From Chloromonas sp. AAM2 (lineage: Eukaryota; Chlorophyta; Chlorophyceae; Chlamydomonadales; Chlamydomonadaceae), in assembly GCA_004335635.1 (NCBI GenBank), contig QAXH01004933.1:109193-123923 (forward strand): a stretch of DNA of 14,731 bases. The letters run 5' to 3'. Both the position numbers and the translations under genes were made by a program. A model generated the notes under the pieces. That model did no database searches, had not been told where the DNA came from, and saw only the letters and a program-made list of their open reading frames with translations. Below, one piece after another: positions 1-7,750 of the stretch (position 1 is the stretch's first letter; each line of letters starts with the position of its first letter).

Positions 1-1412
1 TACTCGTTAATTTCTCATCACAAGCACAGATTCAAGAAGAATCACTACTGTCAGATTCTGAACTCACTTTAGAAGATGCCATAAAAGTAGCTGTTGCCAA
101 TAATCCACAGGTAAAAATAGCGCTGTTATCGGTACAAGATGCAGATGAATTAGTTGATATAGCCTACAGCGAAGTTTATCCCAGCATTTCATCAAGTATG
201 AATTATACCAGAAACTTTGAGATTCCAGTTCAGTTTCTGCCGGGCACACTTATCCCGGGTGCGGAGCCAGGCACTCTGGTACCGATTGCGTTTGGTACTG
301 ACAATAATTGGCAGGGTGGGTTTAACGTAACTCAAAATATCTTCAGGGGAGAGGTGTTTGTAGGATTATCTACATCTGAAATTTTTAAGTCGGTACAACA
401 AGAGAACCTGAGAGCCACGGCACAGCAAATCATTACCCAAACCCGAATAGCTTATTACCAGGTGTTAGTAGCAATGGAGCAGTTACGGCTTCAGCAAGCA
501 CAAATAAACCGTCTTGAGCAGAATCTGGAGGAAAATAAGTCTCGTCAGGAAGCGGGTTTAGTTGATGAATACGCCGTTTTACAACTGGAAGTACAACTCA
601 GTAATCAGCGCCCGCAACTTATAGAAGCTGAATATGCAGTGGATGAAGCGTACCGTAATTTAAAAGTTGTTATGGGAATACCCATTGATGTTGCTTTCGA
701 AGTAAAAGGTAATTTAAATGAATTTGATATTTCATCTGAAAACTCGTCGGCTCCCGAAAATGATCATCTGAAGAAGGTAGACCAGATGAATCCGTTTACC
801 TTTAAGAAAAAGAGTGATGAACTGAAAACATACATTGATGACCGTGGAGATGTACGAATTTTAGATGCGCGGCTGAACCTAAACGAAAAAGAGATTAGAG
901 CAGAACAAAGCCGGTTTTTGCCAACAATTACTGCAACATATAATTTGCAATGGAGTGCTTCAGAACCAGGTTCTCCAACCTTTTTTGAAAATAATGCACG
1001 GTTTCAAACATTGGGAATCAATGTTAATCTCCCTTTGTTTGAAGGATTTAGCCGACTTGCAAACTTGCAGCGTGCAAAAATAGCCCGTAAAGATATTGAA
1101 GAGCAACAAAGGGCGGCTAAATTGGCTGCAAAAAATGAAATTGTATCTGCCTCTGAAGATTTAAATAAAACCTTTGAGACAGCTGCAGCCCGGAAACAAG
1201 CCCTCTCTCAGGCTGAAGAAGGATATGAACGGGCTTTAAAGAGATTGGAAAATGGTATCGGTTCGCAACTTGAAGTAACGGACGCAGAAGTACAAGTTCG
1301 GCAGGCTGAAGTGAATTATGCACTGATGGTTTTTGAATATTTAAGCACCAAGGCCCAATACGATCAGGCAACTGGTCAGGTGCCGTTCGTGGATACCGAA
1401 ATAATGGAATGA
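1..1412 (+). CDS. TolC-family outer membrane efflux channel, 5'-truncated by window edge
   Basis: Outer-membrane channel of a tripartite RND pump; it forms the trimeric exit duct that docks on the adaptor encoded next. The open frame runs in phase from the window edge (first whole codon at 3) to the TGA at 1410-1412, about 469 codons. The ATG at 198 is therefore internal, not the start. The first visible residues look like the end of a signal peptide (FSSQAQ), followed by the family's opening LTLEDAIKVAVANNPQV. Two OEP repeats follow: long amphipathic helices rich in Gln, Glu and Ala (for example AYYQVLVAMEQLRLQQAQI) and beta-strand pieces such as FLPTITATYNLQW and GINVNLPLFEGF. It overlaps the adaptor start by 4 nt (ATGA), so the two are probably translationally coupled. 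The substrate cannot be told from this subunit. Family assignment is firm; the missing N-terminus and any upstream regulator lie outside the window. Confidence 0.93.
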   Translation, partial: LVNFSSQAQIQEESLLSDSELTLEDAIKVAVANNPQVKIALLSVQDADELVDIAYSEVYPSISSSMNYTRNFEIPVQFLPGTLIPGAEPGTLVPIAFGTDNNWQGGFNVTQNIFRGEVFVGLSTSEIFKSVQQENLRATAQQIITQTRIAYYQVLVAMEQLRLQQAQINRLEQNLEENKSRQEAGLVDEYAVLQLEVQLSNQRPQLIEAEYAVDEAYRNLKVVMGIPIDVAFEVKGNLNEFDISSENSSAPENDHLKKVDQMNPFTFKKKSDELKTYIDDRGDVRILDARLNLNEKEIRAEQSRFLPTITATYNLQWSASEPGSPTFFENNARFQTLGINVNLPLFEGFSRLANLQRAKIARKDIEEQQRAAKLAAKNEIVSASEDLNKTFETAAARKQALSQAEEGYERALKRLENGIGSQLEVTDAEVQVRQAEVNYALMVFEYLSTKAQYDQATGQVPFVDTEIME

Positions 1413-2524
1413 TTACTAATAAAGACAAGAATTCAATCAAAATGGAAAAAATAAATCTGATTTTACTAATCGTCATTCTGGGGATGATCACTGCCTGTTC
1501 GTCTGAGAATATCGAGTCAGAAAACGACCAACCGGTTGGTAAAACGGTAAATGTTGAAACCCAAACACTGGCAAAAGATACCTTTAGAAGTCACTTAAGG
1601 GTAGTGGGTAATGTTGAAACAAAAAACGACATTATGATATCTGCCGAAGTGGGAGGTAGAATTATAAAACAAACAGTAGCTGAAGGGCAAGTTGTTCAAC
1701 AAGGTGATACCATACTTCGCATTGATGATTCTAAGCTAAAACAGGAGAAAAAACGCCTGGAAGCTGTATCTGCACAAGCCAGAGAAAATTATGAGCGTTT
1801 AAAGCGAATTTATGAGGAAGATGGAATTGGATCAGAGATCGACTTCCTGAATGCCAAGTACAATTACGAGCAAAGCAGATCTGCACTGGAATCCATAAAG
1901 GTAGATTTGGAAAATGCAACTATTTCGGCTCCATTCACCGGCACAGTAGAAGCTTATATTTTAGAGGAAGGCGAAATGGCAAGTCCAGGAATGCAGGTTG
2001 TACGGCTAATCGGTACCAATAGATTTATTGTTTCGGCCGGTGTACCTGCCCGTTATGCGGATGTCATTCAAAATGGCGATGAGGTGGCTATCTGGTTTGA
2101 TACTCAAACAGCTGATACGCTGAAGGGAACCATCTCTTTTGTGGGAAATAGCATTGATCCCCAAAGCCGGACATTTAGGATAGAAGTATTGCTTCCGGCA
2201 GACAGTAAAAATTACAAAGTCGATATGATTGCTAACCTTCGGCTGAATACGCTGAAAAAAGAAAATGTGATCATTGTCAGCGAAGAGTTTATCTATAAGG
2301 ATGACGAAGAATTCATTACATATGTGAAAACGGAAAATGAAGAAGGATATCCGATAGCCCAAAGAAGAGTTGTAGAATTGGGAGCTTCTTTCCGGTCAGA
2401 TGTAATTATTACCAACGGCTTGTCGGCTGGGGATGAATTGATCACTATTGGTTCTGCATTTCTTAATGACGGCGTTAAGCTAAACATTGTGAATGCGCGG
2501 GAAACAGACCTTGCATCACAATGA
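1409..2524 (+). CDS. RND efflux periplasmic adaptor (membrane fusion protein), lipoprotein
   Basis: Periplasmic adaptor that bridges the RND permease and the TolC-type channel. The N-terminus carries a lipoprotein signal with lipobox MITAC; Cys30 would be lipidated and anchor the protein. In order come: a first beta-barrel/lipoyl half (about 60-105) with VGNVETKND and GGRIIKQTVAEGQVVQQGD; a helical hairpin (about 108-155) with EKKRLEAVSAQARENYERLKR; the second lipoyl half (ISAPFTGTVEAYILEEGE); then beta-barrel and membrane-proximal domains. At 371 residues it is normal for the family. The start is ambiguous. ATG at 1409 overlaps the upstream stop as ATGA. ATG at 1442 would place a shorter, more typical n-region directly before the hydrophobic stretch. 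Neither has a Shine-Dalgarno sequence. It is the middle gene of the channel-adaptor-permease operon. The alternative of a non-RND HlyD protein is excluded by the permease next door. Confidence 0.93.
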   Translation: MITNKDKNSIKMEKINLILLIVILGMITACSSENIESENDQPVGKTVNVETQTLAKDTFRSHLRVVGNVETKNDIMISAEVGGRIIKQTVAEGQVVQQGDTILRIDDSKLKQEKKRLEAVSAQARENYERLKRIYEEDGIGSEIDFLNAKYNYEQSRSALESIKVDLENATISAPFTGTVEAYILEEGEMASPGMQVVRLIGTNRFIVSAGVPARYADVIQNGDEVAIWFDTQTADTLKGTISFVGNSIDPQSRTFRIEVLLPADSKNYKVDMIANLRLNTLKKENVIIVSEEFIYKDDEEFITYVKTENEEGYPIAQRRVVELGASFRSDVIITNGLSAGDELITIGSAFLNDGVKLNIVNARETDLASQ

Positions 2525-2558
2525 ACAGTGTTAAAAATAATTTTAGAAACACGAAGAC

Positions 2559-5500
2559 ATGAGTACAGATAATGTATCAAATGGGTCATCTGTAAATGGA
2601 CGTCAGGTGGATGATACCTCAAAACGAAAAGAGTTTTGGCTTTCTTCCTTCTCGATCAATAACCGAATAAGTGTACTTGTACTGATCTTGTTAGTCGCGG
2701 TATTGGGGGTTGTATCTTACATCACCATACCAAAAGAATCATTTCCCAATATTACGGTACCTAATATATTTGTGGTTACAATCTATCCCGGTGTTTCACC
2801 AGAGGATATGGAGAGCCTGATCACACGGAAGCTGGAAGATGAGCTGAGTAACATCAGTGATGTAAAAACCATGACGTCAACATCGTCAGAGGGGTATTCC
2901 AACATAAATCTTGAATTCGATACCGGTATCGATATTGATGAAGCACTTCAGAAAGTCCGGGAGAAAGTGGACCTGGCAAAACCAGAACTTCCGGAGGATG
3001 CTGAAGACCCAACGATTCAAGAAGTAAATCTGTCCGAATTTCCGATCATGCAGGTGAATCTGTCTGGAGATTACAGCCTCGATATTTTAAAAGAAATTGC
3101 TGAAGACCTGCAAGAAGATATCGAGGCCGTACCATCCGTATTAGGTGTAGACCTAACCGGCGGGCTGGAACGGGAAGTACAGGTAGATGTAGACCTTCCA
3201 AAACTCAAATACTACAATTTAAGCTTTGGAGATATAATTGCTGCTATTCAGCAGGAGAATGTGACGGTGCCCGGTGGCGATATTACCGTTGGGTCTAAGA
3301 ATTTTCTATTACGCGTACCAGGGCAATATGAAACTACAGCTCCTCTTGAAGATATCGTGATCAAAGCTGAAAATGATAAACCCGTCTACATCCGGGACGT
3401 TGCTACGGTAACTTTTGGCTATAAAGAGCGGGAAACGTACTCAACACTCGATAACTCGCCTGTGATTACCCTCGGTGTTAAAAAGCGTACTGGCCAGAAT
3501 ATTCTGGACACATCCAGTGAGGTAAAAACAATACTGGAAGAAGCATTACCAACCTTACCACCCAGCACTGTATATAAAATTACCAACGACCAGAGTAAGG
3601 ATGTCAATAGTATGGTCACAAACCTGGAAAACAATATTATTTCCGGCTTGATCTTAGTGGTTGGTGTTCTGTTGTTTTTCCTGGGCGTTCGGAATGCCTC
3701 ATTTGTGGGTGTTTCAATCCCATTATCGATGTTTTTGTCGTTTATTGTTCTGAGCGCTTTGGGCATAACCATGAATATGATCGTTCTTTTCTCGCTCATA
3801 TTAGCTTTGGGGATGCTGGTTGATAATGCCATTGTAGTGGTGGAGAATATTTACCGATATCTTGAAGAGGGTTACGATAATTTTGAAGCAGCTAAAAAAG
3901 GAACCGGGGAAGTTGCTGTACCTATTATATCCGGAACCGCCACTACGCTTGCTGCTTTTGCACCCATGATTTTTTGGCCCGGTGTAGTGGGCGAATTTAT
4001 GGGATATCTTCCAAAAACCCTGATCATAACGCTCAGCAGTTCATTGGTTGTAGGTTTAATCATAAATCCTGTGATCTGTGCATTATTTATGCGGGTGGAT
4101 ACTGAGCAGGGTAAAGCGGTTATGACCAAAAAGGGAAAACGCATTCTCTACGGAATATTGGGGATAATTGGTTTACTACTCGTTTTTTCAAGTTTTGTAA
4201 CTTGGACTATGCTGATCATTCTTGGCACGATCCTTTGGGCTTCCAACAAATATTTCCTTGAGCCTATTGGTACCTGGTGGCAACAACGAGGTTTAAATAA
4301 AGTGCTTGAAAAATATGAAGGCACACTGGAATGGGCTTTAAATCACCGAAAATCGACCATAGGAATTTCGATTGCAGTTTTGATATCAAGCTTTATTGTA
4401 TTTGGCGCTTTCTTTCCCGGATCCGAATTTTTTCCAGAAGATATTCCGCCCAGAGATATCTACGTACAGATTGAAACACCTGTAGGTTCCGATGTTGATT
4501 TCACAAAAAGTGTGGTTGATAAAGTAGCAGCCAGGATTGAGCAAATGCCCTATAACGTGGATTATAACACCATTTTGGCTACATCCGGAGCTGCTATCAC
4601 CAGCGATCCTGCCGGAGGTGGGGGTAACTCTACACACCTTGGTACCGTTGCGATTAATTTTGTGGACTATGAACAGCGGCAAAAGAGTGTGTTTGATGCA
4701 ATGGAATACATGCGAAACGACCTCTCCGGTTTGGTAGCAGGAGCAAAAATAACGGTTGAAAAACCACAAGACGGGCCGCCCACAGGACCACCTATCAATT
4801 TAGAGATTTCAGGTCCACAAATGAGTGAGTTGACCCGTATTTCGAATGAAGTGTTAAGAGAAATTGAAACAGATTCGATTTTTGCTAAAATGGATGGACT
4901 GGAGTCTGACTTACCAGAATCACGGCCGGAAGTCAAAGTTGATGTAGATCGGGAAAAAGCTGCTTTATTTGATTTGAATACGAATCAGATAGGAATGACC
5001 GTGCGGCAGGCGATCAATGGGGTAGAGGCTTCAAAATTCAGAGATGGCAAAGATGAGTATGATATCATAGTTCGGCTTTCGGATGAGTACAGGGATGATC
5101 TAAGTACGTTATCCAATCTGACAATCTTTTACGAAGGGGTTCAGGTACCTCTATCGGAAGTGGCTACCTGGGAAGTAAGTGATGGTTTTGGTGGTATTCG
5201 CCACAAAGAATCAGAACGGGTAATCACGATTAGTGCTGATGTACGATCTGGATATCAGTCAAATGCGGTGCTTGCTGAAGCACAAGCGTTATTGGATGAT
5301 TATTTAACCCAATTGCCTGCAGGTTACAGCTATGAATGGACGGGACAACAGCAGGATCAACAGGAATCGTTTGAGTTTTTATTTCAGGCATTTTTAGTTG
5401 CGCTGTTTCTGATTGCTTTCATATTGGTTTCCCAGTTTAATTCGGTAGCAAAACCGATTATAATTTTAAGTTCAGTAATCATGTCAACAGCCGGTGTGTT

Positions 5501-6050
5501 TTTTGGATTGGTAACCTTCCAAATGGCACTCGGGTTAATGGCTATATTGGGAATAATTTCGCTGGCAGGGGTAGTGGTCAATAACGCTATTGTGTTGATC
5601 GACTACATAGACATTCTTCGACAAAGAGATGGAATGGATCTGCGTTCTGCCTTAATACAGGGTGGTAAAGTACGTTTCCGGCCCGTTATTTTAACGGCTA
5701 TTACTACAACATTAGGATTAGTTCCACTTGCAATAGGGTTTAATTTCGATTTTATCACTCTTGTTGCAACGCCTATTGAGTTTTTCAGTAATCTGAGCGA
5801 ATATATTTTCTGGGGCGGAGAGCAAGCAGCTTGGTGGGGCCCAATGGCTATTGCAGTGATTGTAGGACTGATATTTGCAACCGCACTAACCCTTATCTTG
5901 GTGCCGGTTCTGTACAGCGTTATTGAGAGAAGCCGACGGAAACTAAATCACATAATGTTTGGTACTCCTGAACCCGGAATTATTATGGATCAAAGTGAGC
6001 TAAATGGCGAAAAGAAAGGGGAACCACGATTAGAGCCAACGCCGGTTTAA
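2559..6050 (+). CDS. RND-family efflux permease (AcrB/MdtB superfamily)
   Basis: Inner-membrane proton-driven pump subunit, 1163 aa against about 1040-1050 for AcrB. Layout: TM1 about 35-55; the first large periplasmic loop (EDELSNISDVKTM is the classic start of the porter region); TM2-TM6 from about 357; a central hydrophobic stretch at about 528-560; TM7 at about 598-618; the second periplasmic loop with PQDGPPTGPPINLEISGP; TM8-TM12 from about 940; and a charged C-tail. The TM4 motif is GMLVDNAIVVVENI (D422, N423), where AcrB has two aspartates. The TM10 motif is GVVVNNAIVLIDY, with Asn1008 at the position of AcrB Lys940. The TM11 arginine is kept (R1041 in RFRPVILT). These changes occur in other RND subfamilies and do not imply loss of function. 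It lies 34 nt after the adaptor gene and ends the operon, just before a terminator. Substrate unknown; drug, dye, lipid or siderophore export is possible. No heavy-metal (CusA-type) signature was noticed. Confidence 0.95.
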   Translation: MSTDNVSNGSSVNGRQVDDTSKRKEFWLSSFSINNRISVLVLILLVAVLGVVSYITIPKESFPNITVPNIFVVTIYPGVSPEDMESLITRKLEDELSNISDVKTMTSTSSEGYSNINLEFDTGIDIDEALQKVREKVDLAKPELPEDAEDPTIQEVNLSEFPIMQVNLSGDYSLDILKEIAEDLQEDIEAVPSVLGVDLTGGLEREVQVDVDLPKLKYYNLSFGDIIAAIQQENVTVPGGDITVGSKNFLLRVPGQYETTAPLEDIVIKAENDKPVYIRDVATVTFGYKERETYSTLDNSPVITLGVKKRTGQNILDTSSEVKTILEEALPTLPPSTVYKITNDQSKDVNSMVTNLENNIISGLILVVGVLLFFLGVRNASFVGVSIPLSMFLSFIVLSALGITMNMIVLFSLILALGMLVDNAIVVVENIYRYLEEGYDNFEAAKKGTGEVAVPIISGTATTLAAFAPMIFWPGVVGEFMGYLPKTLIITLSSSLVVGLIINPVICALFMRVDTEQGKAVMTKKGKRILYGILGIIGLLLVFSSFVTWTMLIILGTILWASNKYFLEPIGTWWQQRGLNKVLEKYEGTLEWALNHRKSTIGISIAVLISSFIVFGAFFPGSEFFPEDIPPRDIYVQIETPVGSDVDFTKSVVDKVAARIEQMPYNVDYNTILATSGAAITSDPAGGGGNSTHLGTVAINFVDYEQRQKSVFDAMEYMRNDLSGLVAGAKITVEKPQDGPPTGPPINLEISGPQMSELTRISNEVLREIETDSIFAKMDGLESDLPESRPEVKVDVDREKAALFDLNTNQIGMTVRQAINGVEASKFRDGKDEYDIIVRLSDEYRDDLSTLSNLTIFYEGVQVPLSEVATWEVSDGFGGIRHKESERVITISADVRSGYQSNAVLAEAQALLDDYLTQLPAGYSYEWTGQQQDQQESFEFLFQAFLVALFLIAFILVSQFNSVAKPIIILSSVIMSTAGVFFGLVTFQMALGLMAILGIISLAGVVVNNAIVLIDYIDILRQRDGMDLRSALIQGGKVRFRPVILTAITTTLGLVPLAIGFNFDFITLVATPIEFFSNLSEYIFWGGEQAAWWGPMAIAVIVGLIFATALTLILVPVLYSVIERSRRKLNHIMFGTPEPGIIMDQSELNGEKKGEPRLEPTPV

Positions 6051-6067
6051 TCATAAAATGAAATCGA

Positions 6068-6110
6068 AAAAAAGTTCGCTGTTTCGCTAATGTGAGAAGC
6101 GGACTTTTTT
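6068..6110 (+). terminator. Rho-independent terminator of the RND operon
   Basis: AAAAAAGTTCGCT (6068-6080) pairs with AGCGGACTTTTTT (6098-6110), giving a 13-bp stem with one G-U wobble, a 17-nt loop and a closing T-tract on the plus strand. It lies 17 nt after the permease stop. Because the left arm is an A-tract, it would also read as a terminator on the minus strand. Confidence 0.88.
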
Positions 6111-6159
6111 ATTTGTGAAAACTTTTATCTTTACAAAAAATTAAATCAATCGAATCTTT

Positions 6160-6567
6160 GTGATACAGCGACTTCAAACTGTTTTCTTGGCAATTTCTTC
6201 TCTGCTTAATTTAGGTGTTTATTTTACTCCCATATACGACAAAGCAATGGCTGACCCACAGGCATGGATTGGCTATGGATTGGCAATATCACTCATGATC
6301 CCTATGATTATGAATGTGGTTTGTATCTTTTTGTATAAAAATCGCAAGAACCAAATTATTTGGGTTAAAAGAACTGCATTGGCTCAGGTTATTGCCTTTG
6401 GATTTGGGGTAGGAGTTTTGTTGTCGCTGGGGGGAATAGGAACATACCTTTGGGATGAAGCTTTAGGAACAGCGCTGATTTTTTTAGGATTAATATTTGA
6501 GATACTGGCACTTCGGTATATTCGGAAAGATGATGAATTAGTTCGCTCTATGGATAGAATCCGGTAG
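6160..6567 (+). CDS. DUF4293 family four-helix membrane protein
   Basis: Small integral membrane protein of unknown function, 135 aa. The opening MIQRLQTVFLAISSLLNL and the basic/acidic tail (KDDELVRSMDRIR) are the two typical ends of DUF4293 proteins, which are found mostly in Bacteroidota and relatives. Four membrane segments are visible at about 5-24, 37-59, 70-93 and 101-119. The start is GTG at 6160, chosen because it gives the family's conserved N-terminus exactly. It follows the RND operon terminator, so it must have its own promoter; I see no convincing one in the 49 nt between. The next gene begins 7 nt after its stop, so the two are probably co-transcribed, although the transporter does not reveal a role. 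No catalytic residues are recognisable. Confidence 0.85.
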   Translation: MIQRLQTVFLAISSLLNLGVYFTPIYDKAMADPQAWIGYGLAISLMIPMIMNVVCIFLYKNRKNQIIWVKRTALAQVIAFGFGVGVLLSLGGIGTYLWDEALGTALIFLGLIFEILALRYIRKDDELVRSMDRIR

Positions 6568-6574
6568 GTGAAAC

Positions 6575-7486
6575 TTGGAACAGGATTATTCAAAGTTCAA
6601 GGTTTTTATCATACTTGCAATTGGTTTAACCACCTTTGGATTTGCACCTATATTAGTGAAATTTGCCACGAGCTACTCGGCCTTACAATTGGTAGCTATA
6701 CGTACATTGGGAGCATTTCTATTTCTTATCCCTATTTACCTGTATCAAAAAAAGAGTAATAAGTACGATGTAAAACCAATCGGTAATGAAGCGAAATGGA
6801 TGGCATTGGCAGGGATTGCACTGGGCCTTCATTTTATTTTATGGATCAGCTCATTGTACTATACATCAGTAGCATCCGCCTCAGTTCTTGTCACGATTCA
6901 CCCTATCATGCTAATTGTAGCAGAAAGGGCTTTATATAAAATGAAGTTTCCAATAACAGTTTGGATTGGGGTTTTGGTAGCATTTTCAGGTTCGGTCTTA
7001 CTGGGATTTTCAGATTATAATGCCGGGGCTGACTTTGAAAACCCCATTTTGGGAAATACACTTGCGTTTACAGCTGCAGCCATTTTTGCGGTATATTTTC
7101 TGATCGGCCGTAAAGTCAGGCAAAACCGATCTTGGCTTGGTTATGTGTTTCCTGTGTATGGATACGCAGCGGTAACGTGCCTGTTCGTATTATTGATGAT
7201 AGAGGGCATACCCGACTCATTAGATCCACTTTTGATTTGGTTAGGCTTGGGCTTAGCAGTTGGGCCTCAGCTGATGGGGCACGGTTCACTCAATTATGCA
7301 GTAAAATATGTTTCGCCCACACTTCTGTCTACGCTCATTTTAACAGAGCCAATATTTGCCACCATCCTTGCATTTTTTATCCTGGAAGAATTTCCTGCTT
7401 TGCTCTCGTTAGTTGCAATTGCAATTACCTTGATAGGGGTGATGCTCACCTGGAAAAGAAAACCCCGAAAAAAATCAGGTCATTAA
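6575..7486 (+). CDS. EamA/DMT superfamily transporter
   Basis: Ten-helix transporter of the drug/metabolite superfamily, 303 aa, with two EamA repeats (about 10-145 and 160-295). Diagnostic stretches are FGFAPILVKFA in helix 1, the end of the first repeat (SASVLVTIHPIMLIVAE), and the second-repeat counterpart VSPTLLSTLILTEPIFA. Family members export amino acids or other metabolites, or move nucleotide sugars or drugs; the substrate here cannot be predicted. The C-terminus is basic (KRKPRKKSGH), consistent with a cytoplasmic end. The start is TTG at 6575, giving MEQDYSKFKVF just before helix 1. No ATG lies in frame upstream of helix 1, and AGGTG about 4 nt before the TTG may act as a ribosome binding site. 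It sits 7 nt downstream of the DUF4293 gene. Confidence 0.9.
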   Translation: MEQDYSKFKVFIILAIGLTTFGFAPILVKFATSYSALQLVAIRTLGAFLFLIPIYLYQKKSNKYDVKPIGNEAKWMALAGIALGLHFILWISSLYYTSVASASVLVTIHPIMLIVAERALYKMKFPITVWIGVLVAFSGSVLLGFSDYNAGADFENPILGNTLAFTAAAIFAVYFLIGRKVRQNRSWLGYVFPVYGYAAVTCLFVLLMIEGIPDSLDPLLIWLGLGLAVGPQLMGHGSLNYAVKYVSPTLLSTLILTEPIFATILAFFILEEFPALLSLVAIAITLIGVMLTWKRKPRKKSGH

Positions 7487-7685
7487 CAAACAACAGCTGA
7501 TTTCAGATTAGAATTTGCAATGTACTATAACAAAAAATGGGCTGCCTGAGACTCATTTATAAATGCCATAAATAAATAATTATTAGCATATTAACGGATT
7601 AATGAATCTTCTTCATCTTTAAAACGTTAGCTAAACTCATAAATTAAACATTACTAAAGAAGAAGAATTTCCCAACTTTATAGTG

Positions 7686-7691
7686 TATAAT
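7686..7691 (+). promoter_or_regulatory. possible -10 element for the MltF-like gene
   Basis: A perfect TATAAT occurs 59 nt before the MltF-like start codon, in the 264-nt gene-free gap 7487-7750. No convincing -35 hexamer lies 15-19 nt upstream, and in AT-rich DNA such a match can be chance. The rest of the gap holds no recognisable gene, RNA or strong terminator. Confidence 0.3.
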
Positions 7692-7750
7692 TAGGCAGCA
7701 TATGGAATTGTAGAGTTATTGTTCAATAATAATGTAAACAGCACCGTTTT

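Noticed and set aside
198..1412. ATG at 198 as the start of the TolC-type gene
   Set aside because: The frame stays open to the left edge and the upstream residues include the family's conserved N-terminal helix, so 198 is internal.
3419..3832. 137-codon minus-strand open frame inside the permease gene
   Set aside because: It has no domain features and lies wholly inside a well-supported gene; treated as a shadow, like the other antisense frames at 1117-1491, 2006-2362, 4386-4769 and 12855-13175.
6111..6133. Bacteroidota-type promoter (TTTG ... TATCTTTA) before the DUF4293 gene
   Set aside because: The spacing between the two elements is about 10 nt rather than about 20, and the last consensus base differs.
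6568..6759. 63-codon frame starting with GTG at 6568
   Set aside because: It overlaps the EamA gene in another frame; the frame from TTG at 6575 encodes ten membrane helices with EamA motifs.
7607..7667. TCTTCTTC / GAAGAAGA complementary arms in the gap before the MltF-like gene
   Set aside because: Simple purine/pyrimidine runs with a 44-nt loop in AT-rich DNA; likely chance, with no supporting riboswitch or sRNA features.
7539..7698. GCTGCCT and AGGCAGC complementary 7-mers about 150 nt apart
   Set aside because: Too short and too far apart to be meaningful; expected by chance in a gap of this size.
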